Shown in pieces: positions 41,825-54,400 of a stretch of 64,000 nucleotides of DNA. Position numbers and translations under genes: made by a program. Positions within the stretch are counted from its first letter, which is position 1. Each line of letters starts with the position of its first letter. The stretch lies in NCBI RefSeq assembly GCF_900880675.1, contig NC_044193.1, positions 8,750,917 through 8,814,916 of the forward strand, read 5' to 3'. Under the pieces are notes generated by a model that was given only the letters and a program-made list of their open reading frames with translations, ran no database searches and had not been told where the DNA came from. The stretch is from Sparus aurata. Taxonomy: Eukaryota > Chordata > Actinopteri > Spariformes > Sparidae.

Positions 41825-44800
41825 CTAGGAAATTATGCAGTTTTTGCTCTTCCTCCTCTGGCGGGTGTGCAGCTGGCCATGAATCGGTCCGTGCAGAGGT
41901 CCGTGATGGCCAGCTATCCCAGAGGGGCTGTAGCGATGGCGCAGCTCCTCGTTGTTTATGTAGCAAAGCTGCACAGGCCGAGGGATCGATTCACCCAGGA
42001 AATAACCGTCATCTCCCTCGGACTCGGAGGAAGAGGAGCAGCTGGAGCACCAGGGGTCAGCAGCCTCCATGTACCCGTCGCCCCAGCATGGCCCACCCAG
42101 TCCCACAGGTTGCCAGCCAGCATTCTGCAGGGTGAGATCAGAGGTGGTGCGGGGGCAGGGCCGGTGGGGCTGCTGTCTATACCCGGCTGCATCCAGGCCG
42201 AACAACTCTCGAGCAGCGTTACCGGAGGGGAAGCGATCGTAATCCTCCTGGACGCGACGGTAGGGCAGCTCTACCATTTGAGCGGGACGGTCTGCCACCA
42301 GGTGCAGGGCATTATCGGAGCGAGAGCGGCGAGAGCGTTTGTGGTGGCGGCCACTGCGATGCTGCCCATTACCGTGATTTCCACGGTGGTGCTTGCGGCG
42401 TCTGGGTTGTGGCTGCTGTGGCTGTGACACAGATTCCTGCGTGGTGATGCAACGGCGAGGCATCCGGTCACTCATGGGGGCCATCCGCAGGTTTCCACTG
42501 CTTCCCATTACGCCAACACGACCTTTGCTGTCGAAGCCCAGTGGCTGCGGGCCATCCCAGTACTGCAGCGGGTAGCCCACTCTCGGTGGAGTGTACATGT
42601 TATTATTATTGAAGGGGCGAGAGGATGACAGCGACTCTGTGCTGTGGAACTGGACTGAGGAGCTGAGGGTGCCCATGTTGCTCTTTTCAGACACATTCAC
42701 CCCTGAGTCTTTGCTCAGGTCAGGCATGGAGAACCTAGAAAGATGCTCCTGGCGCTTACTGCCCCCGTCCAGAGAGTTACCTGCTAAAACCATAAATCAC
42801 ATGTCAGATTTTCCCATCATTTGGCATTAAATCATTACTGTGCCACATTGTATAATTTTCATCACTGTACCTGTAGCATTGGACATATTGAGGGAATCCA
42901 TGGATCCACGAGGAGTCTGTTCCAGAGGGGTGAGGGGCTCATTGAAGCTCATGGCAGTGAGAGGGTTCCTCCTGGTCAGCGGAGGTCTGCCGTCTCTCTG
43001 GAATCCATGCAGGCTGATGCTCCTCTTGTCAGAGAAACCCTGGTTCTGGCTGGACATCTCATTGAAGCTCATCTGAGTGCGCAGCTTGTTGGGCCTGAAC
43101 TCATCCTGGCTGTGGTGGTTCCAGTTCTCATTGAAGGAGTGGCCCCTCAGAGCAGCCATAGGGGTCCTCTTGGCGTTGCCTTGCTCCTTCCCCCAGGAAT
43201 CAGGCCTCTTCACTGGGTTGGCAGGAGTCTGAGCTGGAGGATGAGCATTTGCGTTGGGATTGTAGCCCTGCCTGAGGTTACACTGAGCCAGCAAATGTAT
43301 GGGTGCCGGTGTGGGAGAGGGCTCCAGCTGAGGGCCCTCATAGGCACCAGGGACGTAGGGGTCATCCCGGCTCATCCACACCTGGTTAAGGCTCGGGGCA
43401 CGGCTCGGAGTGCGGCTTGGCGTGCGGTTAGGTGTCCTGCTCGGGGTCTGGCTTGATGAGAGGCTTAGGCGGTCCATCTGTACAGAGAGGGATTCACCTT
43501 CAGCAGACAGACGGTCAGGCATCGGTGGAGGAGCTGACTGGCGGGCCTCAGCATTCCGCCGCTCCTGCTCAGCATTCCTGCGCTCCTTCTTCCCAATCTT
43601 GGTGCTGTGGCGGGATTCACGGGAACGGGCGCTTTGAAAGGCCGAGTCGGAGGAGTCAGACTCATCCGGATCCTGCTGGTACAATTATTAGAGTTAATGT
43701 ACATATGAATGTCCCTTTTTTTCAACAATACACATATTCAATTATGTTGTATTCATTCATTCATTCATTTCTGGCTACTGACCTGCCCAGCACTGCAGGA
43801 CCGTGAGCAGAAGATCTGCCCCTGCTTTGGCAGGAAGGGACGGCCCAGCAGGGAGCGCTTGCAACGGGCACAGCAGAAACATTCCTCAGTTGCGTGCCAG
43901 TGCTGCCCATCATACGTCATCTGACCCTGGTCAATACCTTTGGTAAGATGTGAAAAAGTCAATTTTATACGATGACATACCAGAAAAAAGTTTATTAGTA
44001 TATACACAAGGGATCTAGCGTCAACTTCTTCAAAATGGTAATCTCATGGCTGCGATTTCTGACACTACTGTGAAAATGTTATTCCACAAAGTGTGTGCGG
44101 CTAATGAACACAGCCCACAGTCTGATTTTACCCATTATCCAGGAGATTAAGCTCATTTTTGTCAAATATGCCTCTTAGTGCTAAGAGGATTAAGAAATAC
44201 TGTAAAACAGAAGTTTTTTTTTTCCTCTCCTGAAGGAAAACATTTGTGATTTTATGACCATACATGATCACTCGATTTGTTAGATAGCACAAAGGCATTT
44301 CACCGACCCCGCTCCCCAGCTAGAGAAAGTAATCATCTTTCACAGCTCCCATATGGATACATCATGGGAGCATCCTCTGAAACACACTCTTTCACTGTTA
44401 CTGGGGCTTGGCATTATAATAACCATCCACCTCTCCACAGCTGTGGCACACAAGGCTCACAGCAATGATAACACCCACACTTACAATAAATGGCTGTTAG
44501 TTTCTTTGATGCCTGTGCAGGATAGAACATGTCCATGTGTTTGTGTAACAGTTCGCACATATCAGAGGACTTAAAGCAGCAATAAAAAAAAGCCCACAGG
44601 AAATGTGTACCTATGTGTTCTCCACATGCGTCGCAGTACTCTGCGTAAAGGGACTCGAAGCAGTTGCAGCAGTGTGGCCGCCCGTCCTTCATGATATAGC
44701 GCTGGCCGCCGAGGGTGGTCTCGCACTCGTAGCAGCGGAAGTGCTTCATGTGCCAGTGCCTGCCCTCTGCTTCAGTGCATTCATCTGCAAATATGATCTG

Positions 44801-47800
44801 TGTGACGCAGACATTACATTAATCAGTGGGGGTAGTCTACACAGAGATTCCATTGAGTTAAATCAAGTTCACGAGTTGATGTAAAATGATCATTTTAGGT
44901 TGCCATGATGTTTGGAGCACCTCAGAGCTCCACACCCACAGCCTATTATCTTTTTCAGATTTGTTCATGCTACCCAGTGGTGGAAGTAACTTATACTTAT
45001 CTGGGGTACAGATTTTAAGTACTCTTTCCACCACTGATGGACAGTGGTCACTCTATGACCCCTTCAAAATAAAGCAGTCTTCTGGCATTTGAAGGTAAGT
45101 TGTTTGCAATTCAACTAAACTGACTGATTAAAATTTAATTAGAGAAATACGTTAGAGAAAGTTATTATTTGTCAAGCAGAATCGTTTTTTTCTCTCAACT
45201 CTTATCCTATTAGTCACCTACAAGCCCTCTGATTTGTCTAAGTGGGGTATTGATCCACCAAGGAGTCACTTCAGGTTTGGAATCACTGCCTTATGTAATT
45301 TAAAGACAAGAAAAACATTGGGTTTACAATTAGTCAAGTAACACTGATAAGTTAAGCATGTGAAAGTCAAATCAGCAGTACAGAACCGTTTTTGTGTTCA
45401 AGAAAATCAAACATTTTGAGCCAAATAAAAAATCCACCTATGATGCATAAAACAGACGCCCGGACTGTTTCATTTCAATCTTCTAAAAGGAAAACAAACG
45501 TTACTCGACTTCAATTATTGAGCACACTGTGGGTTATTATTATTGCTATCTCAGGCCTCCTTGCCACACATCACTGTTAGAAAACAAGCAGACTCTGTGA
45601 GGCATGGCAAGTACACTGAGACATCTTTTCTCTCCAGACCAGCTTCAACCACATCCAAGTCTCCGAGCCATGAACCATTCAGCCATTTCCAACCCAAAGG
45701 GCTCTAGGCCCAGACAAGCGCACCTCATCACAGGCACAGCAGCGGGGTTTCAGCCTCTCGGCGTGGTGCCGGCCACAGTAGATCTTGCCATCCTGGTAGA
45801 AGTAGATGAGATCCACCAACAGTTCCTCGCACATGCCGCAGACAAAGCAATGAGGGTGCCAGCATTTTCCGTGACCCGCCCTCACAGCGAAAACCACGAT
45901 GTCCCCACCGTTTATTTGACCGCCGCACTGTAGGAGAGGAGAGCAAAAGGAAGAGAGGGTAGGAAATGAAACAAAAGGAGAGGAGATGAGAGGAGTAGAG
46001 AGGGATGGAGATGAAAAGGAAAAGAAAGAGAAAGAAGAGGTAGAAAAAAGATTAATACAAACTAAAAGCTGTGGAAAGGGCGAGTGAGAAAATGGTACTT
46101 GAAATAACTATTTTCTCTTCAAGATTGAAATGTTTTCTGCTTTTTATCCGTTTCATCTATCTGATGAAACATCAAAAAGAAGCCCAGGCAGGCAAAACCA
46201 AGAAAACGATTAAATAAAACATGGGTTGAAATATACACATAGAATACAAAATATAATTTCTTCAGACAGTAAAAAGCCTCTACAGTTGTTGGATTGACCC
46301 TTGGTATCCACAATGAGTGGAAAAAAAATGGAGAAAGGAAGGAAGGAAGGCTTATTGTTGGTTTTACCTTGTCACAAATGGCCCCGTTCACATTGAGAGG
46401 GAAAGGACGGACGCTGCCTCGTCCCAAGTTGTCCTTCTTCCGTTGGTTGCTGAACAACTTGAGCTCTCGCTTCTCCTCCTCATCCAACACATTACAATAA
46501 CGCACCTGAACGGAAGTCATAACAACAAAGAGACAGCATGTTAAGTTGAGTTCATCTAATATGGCACATTTCACAGAGCAAGGTGCTTAACATGTCAAAT
46601 TAATTCAAACATCAGACCATTAAAAACAGCAAGAAACTGTTCATGTGTTTGAGAGATTTGGCGTTACCTCATTGTCATGTGGTGGCAACTGGTGAAGCAG
46701 TTGTTTGATGCGATATTGCTCTCCAGGGCTGTTTATATAGGGGACCTTCTCTTCAGGTAAGGAGTTATAATACTGATGCACCTGAAACAAACCACATCAA
46801 ACATACAGTTCAAACACTGACCTTAGAGTGACACATCTTTCAAGCTGTTTGATGCTTATACAAAGGAATATTCTACAACCAAGGATGGAAATCATTTTCA
46901 TGGCTGGAAAAACACAAATTACAAAATCTTGATGTTTTGTACATCTTTCTATGAACATTTCCCTTAAATTCAGTTTGATATTTTTGGAAACTTTGAGATC
47001 TGAATGAGAATTTAAGTGAGTTTTTTTCTGCAAAAACACTGATTTCTATGTTTTCCCACTTTGGGGAAATGAGCTGTAAACATCACTAAAATGTTATCAC
47101 CTTTTAAGGATGGTGAACTTGTTTGCTTATTTAGCATTCTTGCAGAGAGGCTACGAAGCAACATTAGCATTACTTTCATGTTGTGTTTCTTACCATCCGA
47201 TGAAGGTAAATTCAATATTAACTCTTCTTTTCAGCTCTGCTTTTGGTCTCCACCAGTCCTGAGCTATATAGCTGCCACTATTCTAGTTGCTAACTTTGTC
47301 TGTCTGCCATTTGATGATGGACTTGTAGTGTAAGGTAGGTTTATTAAATGACATTATAATGTCTGCGTATTGTGTTGCAGTGATGTCAACTGAGGTTAGC
47401 ATGCTAACCAGCTAGCCCTGGCCTGTTCTGATCCAAAGCTCCTTTGCCAGCTGTGTAAACAATAACACTCCCCTGGTTCTCAAGTTCCAAGTCTGAAAAA
47501 GCTAGCTGCACAGCTAACTGAGATTACTTAGCGGTTGGTATGGTGATATGCTGCTCCCTATTTGTTTTGCGCATAAATTTGACAAGAGGCCAATTCTTAC
47601 ATATTTTATCTTTAAAGCTTAAAAATTCAAAACAATGAGCTAAAACACTCTGCTGTTGAAAGCTGCAGAGTTAAGTAATAATTCTCTGTGGATTCACCCT
47701 TTACATACAAGTTGTCATGTGATTCATTGTTAGTGTAAAAATATTGATTACAACCACATCAAGTATGATAGAGAGTTGCCAGTGGTAGCTGAGTCACTGT

Positions 47801-50800
47801 TTGTTCATTTTGCTGAATTAAATTAATTAAAAGTATTTTATTAATTTGAGGTAACAAACTCACTCGATTAGTCTGAAATTACTTTCAAATGCATTTATCA
47901 TGGTCTTCATGCCATCAGAATCTGTTTTGTTTTTGCCCTCTACCATCGCTTCCCTTGAAAATCTGTGTGTGGGATTCAAAGTGTACGGCACGATGAGCTC
48001 TGTGCTGCTACAGACACAACCTTGAGCAGGATCAGTTTCTTTAATTTTCCAACAGCTAACATTCGCAGAGCTTAAAGGAAACCTCAGTTACTCACACCGT
48101 TATTGCAATTAGAATTCATGATGCAGTACCTTTGCGTGTGCATATTCGCAGGTGAAATAGGGGAGAACCTTGATTTTTGAAGTAAACACTTAACTGATGG
48201 AAAGCAGTCTTGTCACTTGTCTCTGCAGCACAACACCCCTCTGACATAAAGTGGTCCAGTGTTCATTGCAGTGTAAAGATCTATTTTGCTGAAGTTGTTG
48301 TGATCCAATTTACATAATCAGTGGGGATGATGGAAAGGCAGTGGTGTCTTTGAGTGCTTCCCCACAGATTCTCTGTAACCCACTCACTTGTTTATTCTAC
48401 ATTGTGAAGGGTGAAACTGAACCTTGTGCCAGTTCTGTAAATCAGGGTAATCTAAGGTGAGGAACTTTCCTCCAGAATCTGCCCCTTCAGATGAGGAGAG
48501 CTCGGAAGATTAGGCAACAGGTAAACTTTAAAAGCTACAAGTATATCACTGAATATTCATTCTCATGCTTAATTTTCTCTTTGTTGTCGATCAGGCTGCA
48601 AAAACACTTCAGCTGTGATACCTTCCTTAACTGCTCCATGCTCAAACATGGGAAACTAATGTGTGGCTGCAACTAATGATTGATTAATGCTGACTAATTT
48701 CTCGATTAATCAAGAAAGGATTTCTGGTCGAGTGAACACGAACACAAAGTGAGGTGGTTACATTTTTGTTATTTCTGCTTAAAAAATGCTTTGACAAATA
48801 ACTGAGGTGAAATATTTTGATGCATAATTTAATGTTGATAGACAAATCGTTTCATGAGCTAATAATTTCAATAGTTTAATAGTTATTGCACTGAATAAAA
48901 ACAACTGTTTAACATTACAAACCATTTATAAACAATTTATTAGGCAACTGTAATGGTTTTTAAACATCAGTTGCAACTTTATAGTGGCCATTAAACACCA
49001 GATAAAAGACAGTATTTATTAACCATTTGGTATTATAAATATCAGTTGCAACGTCTTAATAACAATGCCTAAAAAATTGGTTATAACTCCTTGTTTGTTA
49101 ACATAAAAATAACAGTTACCTAAAATTGAATCAAATATTATTAATGATGGTTATTGCAAAGCGTCACCTATGAATACAGTTACAATCTGGCAGTTTTGTC
49201 AGAGACACCACAGTTTTGCAGATTTTGTCAATAGGTTGGAGAATGAAAACATTTTAAGAAGCAAGTCCTGACACAACCTTTTCATTTTCAGTTCTGATAG
49301 CTCAATGAACTGTGCTACATGAAATGCGTGTCGCTGATATAATGTTGTTTGGTGAGAAACCTAAAATAATGAGTGTGTTTAAAAAGAGGAATAAGCAGCT
49401 AAAATGGCCTTCATCCGCTGTTGGATGAGAGAGGCTGCAGCCTCTTTCAGTATCCTGTCAAGATGGCTGACTGGAGAAAATGACTGTTATCAACCCGGCT
49501 CTGTCATCTGTTAACAGTACTGTAGGAGGCCTGTTGCACCAGAGTGCTGCCCTTATTAAATAAAGACAGTTTGTTGATACTCAAAACAGTTGAGCAGGAC
49601 TGTGTTTATCTTATGTCAGAACTGATGGAAAACAACGGCAGCACAGTCGATTGCATAAGCTTGGCCATGCATGCAATTAAAAGGCATTTAAACTGCAAAT
49701 GAGTTCAAGCAGGGAATTGTGAAACCTGCACGCATAAACACATTGCGGCACGTTTTCAATTAGATTCATCCAAACATTCACTGACGCAAATTACTTCCAT
49801 TCCTCTGGGTTTAAATTCACGGGATGCACAAAAATACAGAACAAATTGAGGCTAAGCGTAACCAAAGACTTCACTAAACGGTGAAATTACAATACGTCTA
49901 CAATTCCAAAGTGACATATTTCTCTAATTAGAAAATAAATCATCAGCTTGGTTTCTATATGTGAAAGGTTATAGTCTGAATTATTTCCCACATAATCAGA
50001 AACTCTGTAAGTGCTTCTGTTGTTGATCTATAGGAGTTTGAACACTGAACTGATTAATTTCTCTCGTCTGAATTTACTAATTCTTACTAAAAGTAAGCCT
50101 GCAGGTGTCCTATAATTGCCCCAATTAGCTGAAAAACACAATGGATCCACATTATATAGTCTTACATGGTCCAATTTCAATTACAATATCACTAAAAAAT
50201 AAACCCTTAACACATGTTTTCCTAATTAAATATGCCATTGACTGAGTGCAAAATACTCCTGTTTGAGAGTAACAGGAGCATTAACCTCATTGTGGTTCTT
50301 TATTTCCTTATTTACATAAACTACGTGCATATAAAATAGTCAAAACAAGTTCCTATACAAAGAAATGACAAAGACTTGCATATTTCCAAGCTTAGGGCTT
50401 TAAAAAGCATTTGAATAATGTATTTACAGATTTGAAATCTTATTGGCGACATGATGCATCAGTCATCCAGGGGCTGGCATGTTAGCCAGCAGGGCGGATA
50501 TAGACGCTCCTAACTTGTCAAATGAGGGCAAATCGTAACAGGTTTCAAACAGAATATATAAAGGCTTGATTTACTTCAATATTCTTCAAACTTCAAATTC
50601 GCTCTTTGCTTCACATCTGTTCATCACTCAGTGTAATCAGCTAATCCCTCCGTGGTTCCTTTTCATGATTTTGGTTATGGCTGTCGCTCTGTCTGTCTGC
50701 AAACTTGGTTCTTACGCAGTGTCAGCTGTAGCGCTGACAGCTGAAAAATGTCTGTGCAATTATTCTTCCACGAAGAGCCTGACAGCTAAGTCTCAGTGAT

Positions 50801-51246
50801 CTGTATGTCATCCCCTGCCCCTTCCCTCTTCCCCTCCTCCAACCCAACGAGAGTAAAACCCCATGAAGGAGATTTAAAAAACAATAACGATCCATTTTCT
50901 TGTTTTCAGATCAGTGAATTTTCCATCTCAGGATCATTAAGAAAGAGTCACAAATGCTTTATCGTCTGCATAATTAAATTCTTCTGACCGATCCGGTTCA
51001 ATTTGATACAGTCTGGCTAGGCATTAGCTGATGAAGCACTGATGAGACATAAAAAAGGGGTGTGTAGCTTGAATATCTGTGACTTAAAAGGAAAGGTTTA
51101 GTGAGCTTGCATACCTGCTCAGGACTGAGGCCGGGGGGAACCCAGACGTATTCCTCCAGTGCACATCCAGAGTCATCATCAGAGGTGGAGTTCCTCTGGA
51201 AGTCGTACATCAGCTTGGTGATGGTCTTTTCCATCTCCAGAGACAT
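41825..51246 (-). CDS. prickle2: Prickle-like 2, PET/LIM planar cell polarity protein
   Basis: Prickle proteins act at membranes in planar polarity and convergent extension; PRICKLE2 is also synaptic. Eight coding exons join in phase: 51115-51246, 46668-46781, 46368-46505, 45724-45927, 44611-44797, 43783-43937, 42871-43672 and 41825-42780, giving 895 residues (human PRICKLE2 844). The PET domain spans about 15-125 (RNSTSDDDSGCALEEY to RRKD-type linker). LIM1 starts at Cys129 (CGGQINGGD), followed by LIM2 (about 195-255) and LIM3 (about 258-315). The C terminus is CIIS, a farnesylation box. PRICKLE2 rather than PRICKLE1 is shown by VHQYY, RPFPLNVNGAIC, CCARCKRSLLGRPFLPKQG and SKRQEHLSRFSMPDLSKDSG. 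The acceptor-side exon frame stays open upstream of Met 51246 to 51299, so a longer N terminus from an unseen exon is possible. Confidence 0.95.
44977..45039. repeat. Mini inverted-repeat element
   Basis: CAGTGGTGGAAGTAACTT at the left faces AAGTACTCTTTCCACCACTG at the right. The termini match the CAGTGGTGGAA ends of the teleost repeat family also present around periphilin-like exon 1. The copy is only about 63 bp long and lies in a prickle2 intron. Confidence 0.6.
46782..51114. other. prickle2 first coding intron (4.3 kb)
   Basis: The stretch holds a diverged percomorph repeat at about 47080-47625 (CTGCTTTTGGTCTCCACCAG, GTTAGCATGCTAACCAGCTA, TTCTTACATATTTTATCTTT). A second dispersed repeat lies at 48663-48880 (GGCTGCAACTAATGATTGAT, TTCTCGATTAATC). 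No additional exon was seen. Confidence 0.5.
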
Positions 51247-51299
51247 GGCTGTCACAACATGCTCTTCTACACAAACCGCTTCAGTGGACACAGGTATTC

Positions 51300-53559
51300 C
51301 TGTAGAGTAAACCGGCAAGAAAGTGAGGAAGGAGGCAGAGTCAAGTGAAACAAGAGAGAGAAACATGAAAAATCTGAGAGACCGCAAAGTCTTGGTAGTC
51401 GTCTCATTAGTATTCCAGGCTACAGGTGTGGTGTGCAGATTTAGATTCTGCAGTGGTAAACATCATGCGCACTGGAGGAGGCTATAGGGACAAAAAAATA
51501 GTGATGGGAAACATATATTTCTTTCTCGCTCTCACATATTCACAGAAGAAAAAAAATATTAATGGTCTAGGTGTTTAAAATGCTTTCAAGGTCTATCAAG
51601 AGGGGTGCTCAAACTTTTTCCCTAAGAAGCCAACTTAAAAGTGGGCCATGTGCAGAAGCAAACATCAGGTGTTTGGTATTGTCAAGATGTATCTATACAC
51701 TAATATCAGGCAAAGCAGTGGTGGAAAATAGATTTGTTGGTATCATTAATGGGATTTTACGGTTTGGAACTTCAGAGAAAATTGTGAAAAGTGACTCATC
51801 CTGCACTCATGTGCTGATATACATTTTCTTTAACTAACCACCAGCCCGGTTAAGTCCAATAAACACCTTTGCACCAGACCCTGTAGGGTACCGCTCAGCC
51901 TTGCTTTCACTCTGACCTGGTGGCCACTTCCTGATGAAAAATCCCCCTGTGGACCAAAGATATATTTTTTCCCATAGGCCGCCTTTATAAAAGAGACATC
52001 TGTGAATCGGTTGAAATGCAAACAAGGTTGGTTATGACTCTTTCTATTATGTATTTTTGATCTGGGAGGTTTTATATTTGTAAAAACTTTCCTAAAGCTG
52101 AGAAAAGCAATTTAAAACTCAAAGAAACCACCTCAGCACCGTCAACAAAGTGGCCTCCATCTTCCCATGACTGGACGAAACAACATGTCCCTACATTTGT
52201 CACAAAACATCCTGGTGGCAGTAGAGTAAAAGTCAAGTTGCCCTTCAGTTAATAGCATTAATCCTCTGGACACCATGAACGTCCATCCAATAGCAGTTGA
52301 GATATTTCACTCTGGACCGAAGTGGTAGAACGACTGACAGTCTAACATTGTCAGATCTGTGAAGCGCATTCATAAAATTATATATATGGATTAAAAAAAC
52401 AGAGATGCAGCCCGACATCAGATCTCACTAACGATGCAGTCTCGAGACATCATTACCAGCAGATACCGCTGCGTCTGCATTCACTGCCTTACTTGAAAGT
52501 ATGGATTAGAGATCAATTTAGTCTTCTCCTCCTCCTTCCCGTGTGAGATGGGAACAGCTGCACACATTACTGACACATGAATAATTAACAGCACTAGGTA
52601 TCGCCTTCACCACTAAAGTATGAAAATGAAATGCAAACTCATTTTACAGGCAACTCGAAGATCCAGCGGGCAAGCGAGGAGAGCAAGAATGAGTTCTGTT
52701 TACATCTAATGGCTTGTTATTTTGAAAAGCTGATGAGTGGAAATATATTAGAGTCAGTTAGTTTAAAGCTGAAAGAAACAAATGTGGTTTTCTAACAATG
52801 TCAGAACCTAATCTGAAAAACCCCCATAGTGATTATTGAACTTCCTGAGGTTGCTGTAATGTAATCAGAGTATAATGTGATCAGTGTAAACACGCCAGCA
52901 CCGAATAGTGAGACATCAGATGAGCTGCTTTTTTTTTCTCTGTCTGTAGGTCATGTATCAAGGTCAGAGCTGACAAAAACAACAGCGTGATGGTCAGAGA
53001 GAAACTGTGAACCTGGCCCTGACATTTCTCCTCTGAAATGATTTTCTCCCAAAACCATCAGACGGGTCCTTTCAGGCAGTTTTTAGAGAGCAACATCATT
53101 TCCCACAGAGCAGAAATCAGAGGAAAACAGAGCTTAAGCAGTGGCCAAGGAACAGCAGACATTTCCACAGACTGAGCCAGTGAGTCAGCCTCCATCCAAG
53201 CAGAGCTGAGTACTGTTTATCTCTCTAAGATGGGTGCTGCTGATTTCTTTGTGAAGAGAGATTACAGGTATGTAACCTTGAGCCTCTAGCCTGGCCTGAG
53301 GCTGTTCTTCATTAGTGTATGGAGGCTGTGTTCGAGACTGAGTGGGCCTGCTGGAAAAACCTGCAGCCTGTTGCACCAGTTAGACGTCAGTTCAAATGTG
53401 ACTTATGTTGATATGACATCAGATCGGTGCGCTGAAACAAAATATAACATTTATTACATCATTTTAGTAAATATGCTTCCGGGTAGTAACATGAGAATAT
53501 TGATATTAAGAGTTGGAAATTATGAATCATTTTGCTGATTTGCATTCTACTCAGGAATA
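51300..53559. other. Non-coding region upstream of prickle2 coding exons
   Basis: No open frame here has recognisable similarity to a protein family. Because the first visible coding exon has an acceptor at 51300, this stretch is probably intronic. An untranslated or upstream coding exon of prickle2 must lie here, further right or beyond the window. Confidence 0.5.
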
Positions 53560-53636
53560 CTTTGACATTTTGGGATTACCCCTATTCCTCTTCTTGCCGA
53601 GGGCTACAAGCGATGATTGATACCACTCACTTACCT

Positions 53637-54148
53637 TGTGAGGCAGACGGATACGTGATCCTGTGATCTCGCAAATCAATCTCGCCAGACTTCAAGCTAG
53701 GCTCCTGTGGCCGAGCACACAGCGGATGAACCAACCAGCATCCTACGAGGAACTACTGACGGCCATGACTGTGGTTTGACAAGATGTGACAACCAGCAAG
53801 GGGAGCAACTGTTCGTTTGAAAGTAACGATTGCAGCTCCTCAAGAGGTTTGCGTAGCTGCTATTGCATCAGTTGTATCAGAATTGCAGAGTATATTTCAT
53901 TAAAGAAGTCACTGGAGGCTGTTCTTGATGGAAGGGATGTTTTCGCTCTTCTCTTGACTGGCTTTAGTAAGAGTTTGATTTACAAACTGGCTCTGCTGGT
54001 GGCACTTCCGCTTCTGATTGATATACGGTGATTGACAGATGGTCCGTCCAATCACCTGCCAAGTACTTCTTGAAAGGGCCTGCCCTATTCCTAACAGCTT
54101 CTAGCAGCACCTTTCCAGATGGTTCTGCATGTCAAACCATCTGGCATG
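53637..54148. mobile_element. Nested insert with terminal hairpin
   Basis: The insert ends in a perfect 10-bp stem, CCAGATGGTT at 54115-54124 and AACCATCTGG at 54135-54144, with a 10-nt loop. It carries a RecQ-like helicase fragment (separate entry). There are no obvious long terminal inverted repeats. The class is unknown to me; the hairpin is reminiscent of rolling-circle elements but the other Helitron features are not clear. Confidence 0.4.
53870..54031 (+). pseudogene. RecQ-like helicase fragment (motif I region)
   Basis: The frame reads SLEAVLDGRDVFALLLTGFSKSL then IYKLALLVALPLL and stops at 54031. This resembles the RecQ-family segment with Q-motif spacing and Walker A (consensus A-L-x-G-x-D-V-x-x-x-x-P-T-G-x-G-K-S-L-x-Y-Q-L). 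Here the Walker A Pro is Leu and the second Gly is Ser, so ATP binding would fail. The rest of the helicase is missing. Similar fragments occur in teleost repetitive DNA, from memory. Confidence 0.5.
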
Positions 54149-54400
54149 TCACATCTGTACATTAATTACAATGACGCAGCCAGCAGCTGGTTAGTTAAGC
54201 TTAATCATAAAGACTGGAAATATGGACAAACAGCTAGCCTGGCTCAGAACAAAATTCAACCACCAGCACCTCCAAAGCTCACTGATCAACACATTACATC
54301 TCGCTTGTTAAATCTCTACAAAAAAAGAGTTAAAATTATAAAAAGTTGTGTAATCATTTGGCCTTTGAATGGTCCTGCACCAAAGGTGACTACCAAGGAG

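Larger units (their letters stand above)
53560..54400. mobile_element. Teleost repeat interrupted by a second insertion
   Basis: The left piece (about 53560-53636: ACATTTTGGGATTACCCC, CTTCTTGCCGAGG, TTGATACCACTCAC) and the right piece (about 54150-54400: CAGCCAGCAGCTGG, CATAAAGACTGGAAATATGG, AACAGCTAGCCTGGCTC) are landmarks of one frequent percomorph repeat in the right order. About 0.5 kb of unrelated sequence separates them. A 4-bp TCAC on both sides (53633-53636 and 54149-54152, approximate) may be the target duplication of the insert. Confidence 0.5.

Noticed and set aside
41647..43456. Several long plus-strand frames opposite the last two prickle2 exons.
   Set aside because: They are antisense shadows of the long prickle2 exons, whose minus-strand protein matches PRICKLE2 along its length.
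53637..54148. Helitron assignment for the nested insert because of its terminal hairpin.
   Set aside because: No clear 5' TC or 3' CTRR end in the right place and no Rep/Pif1-type sequence; the helicase remnant looks RecQ-like instead.
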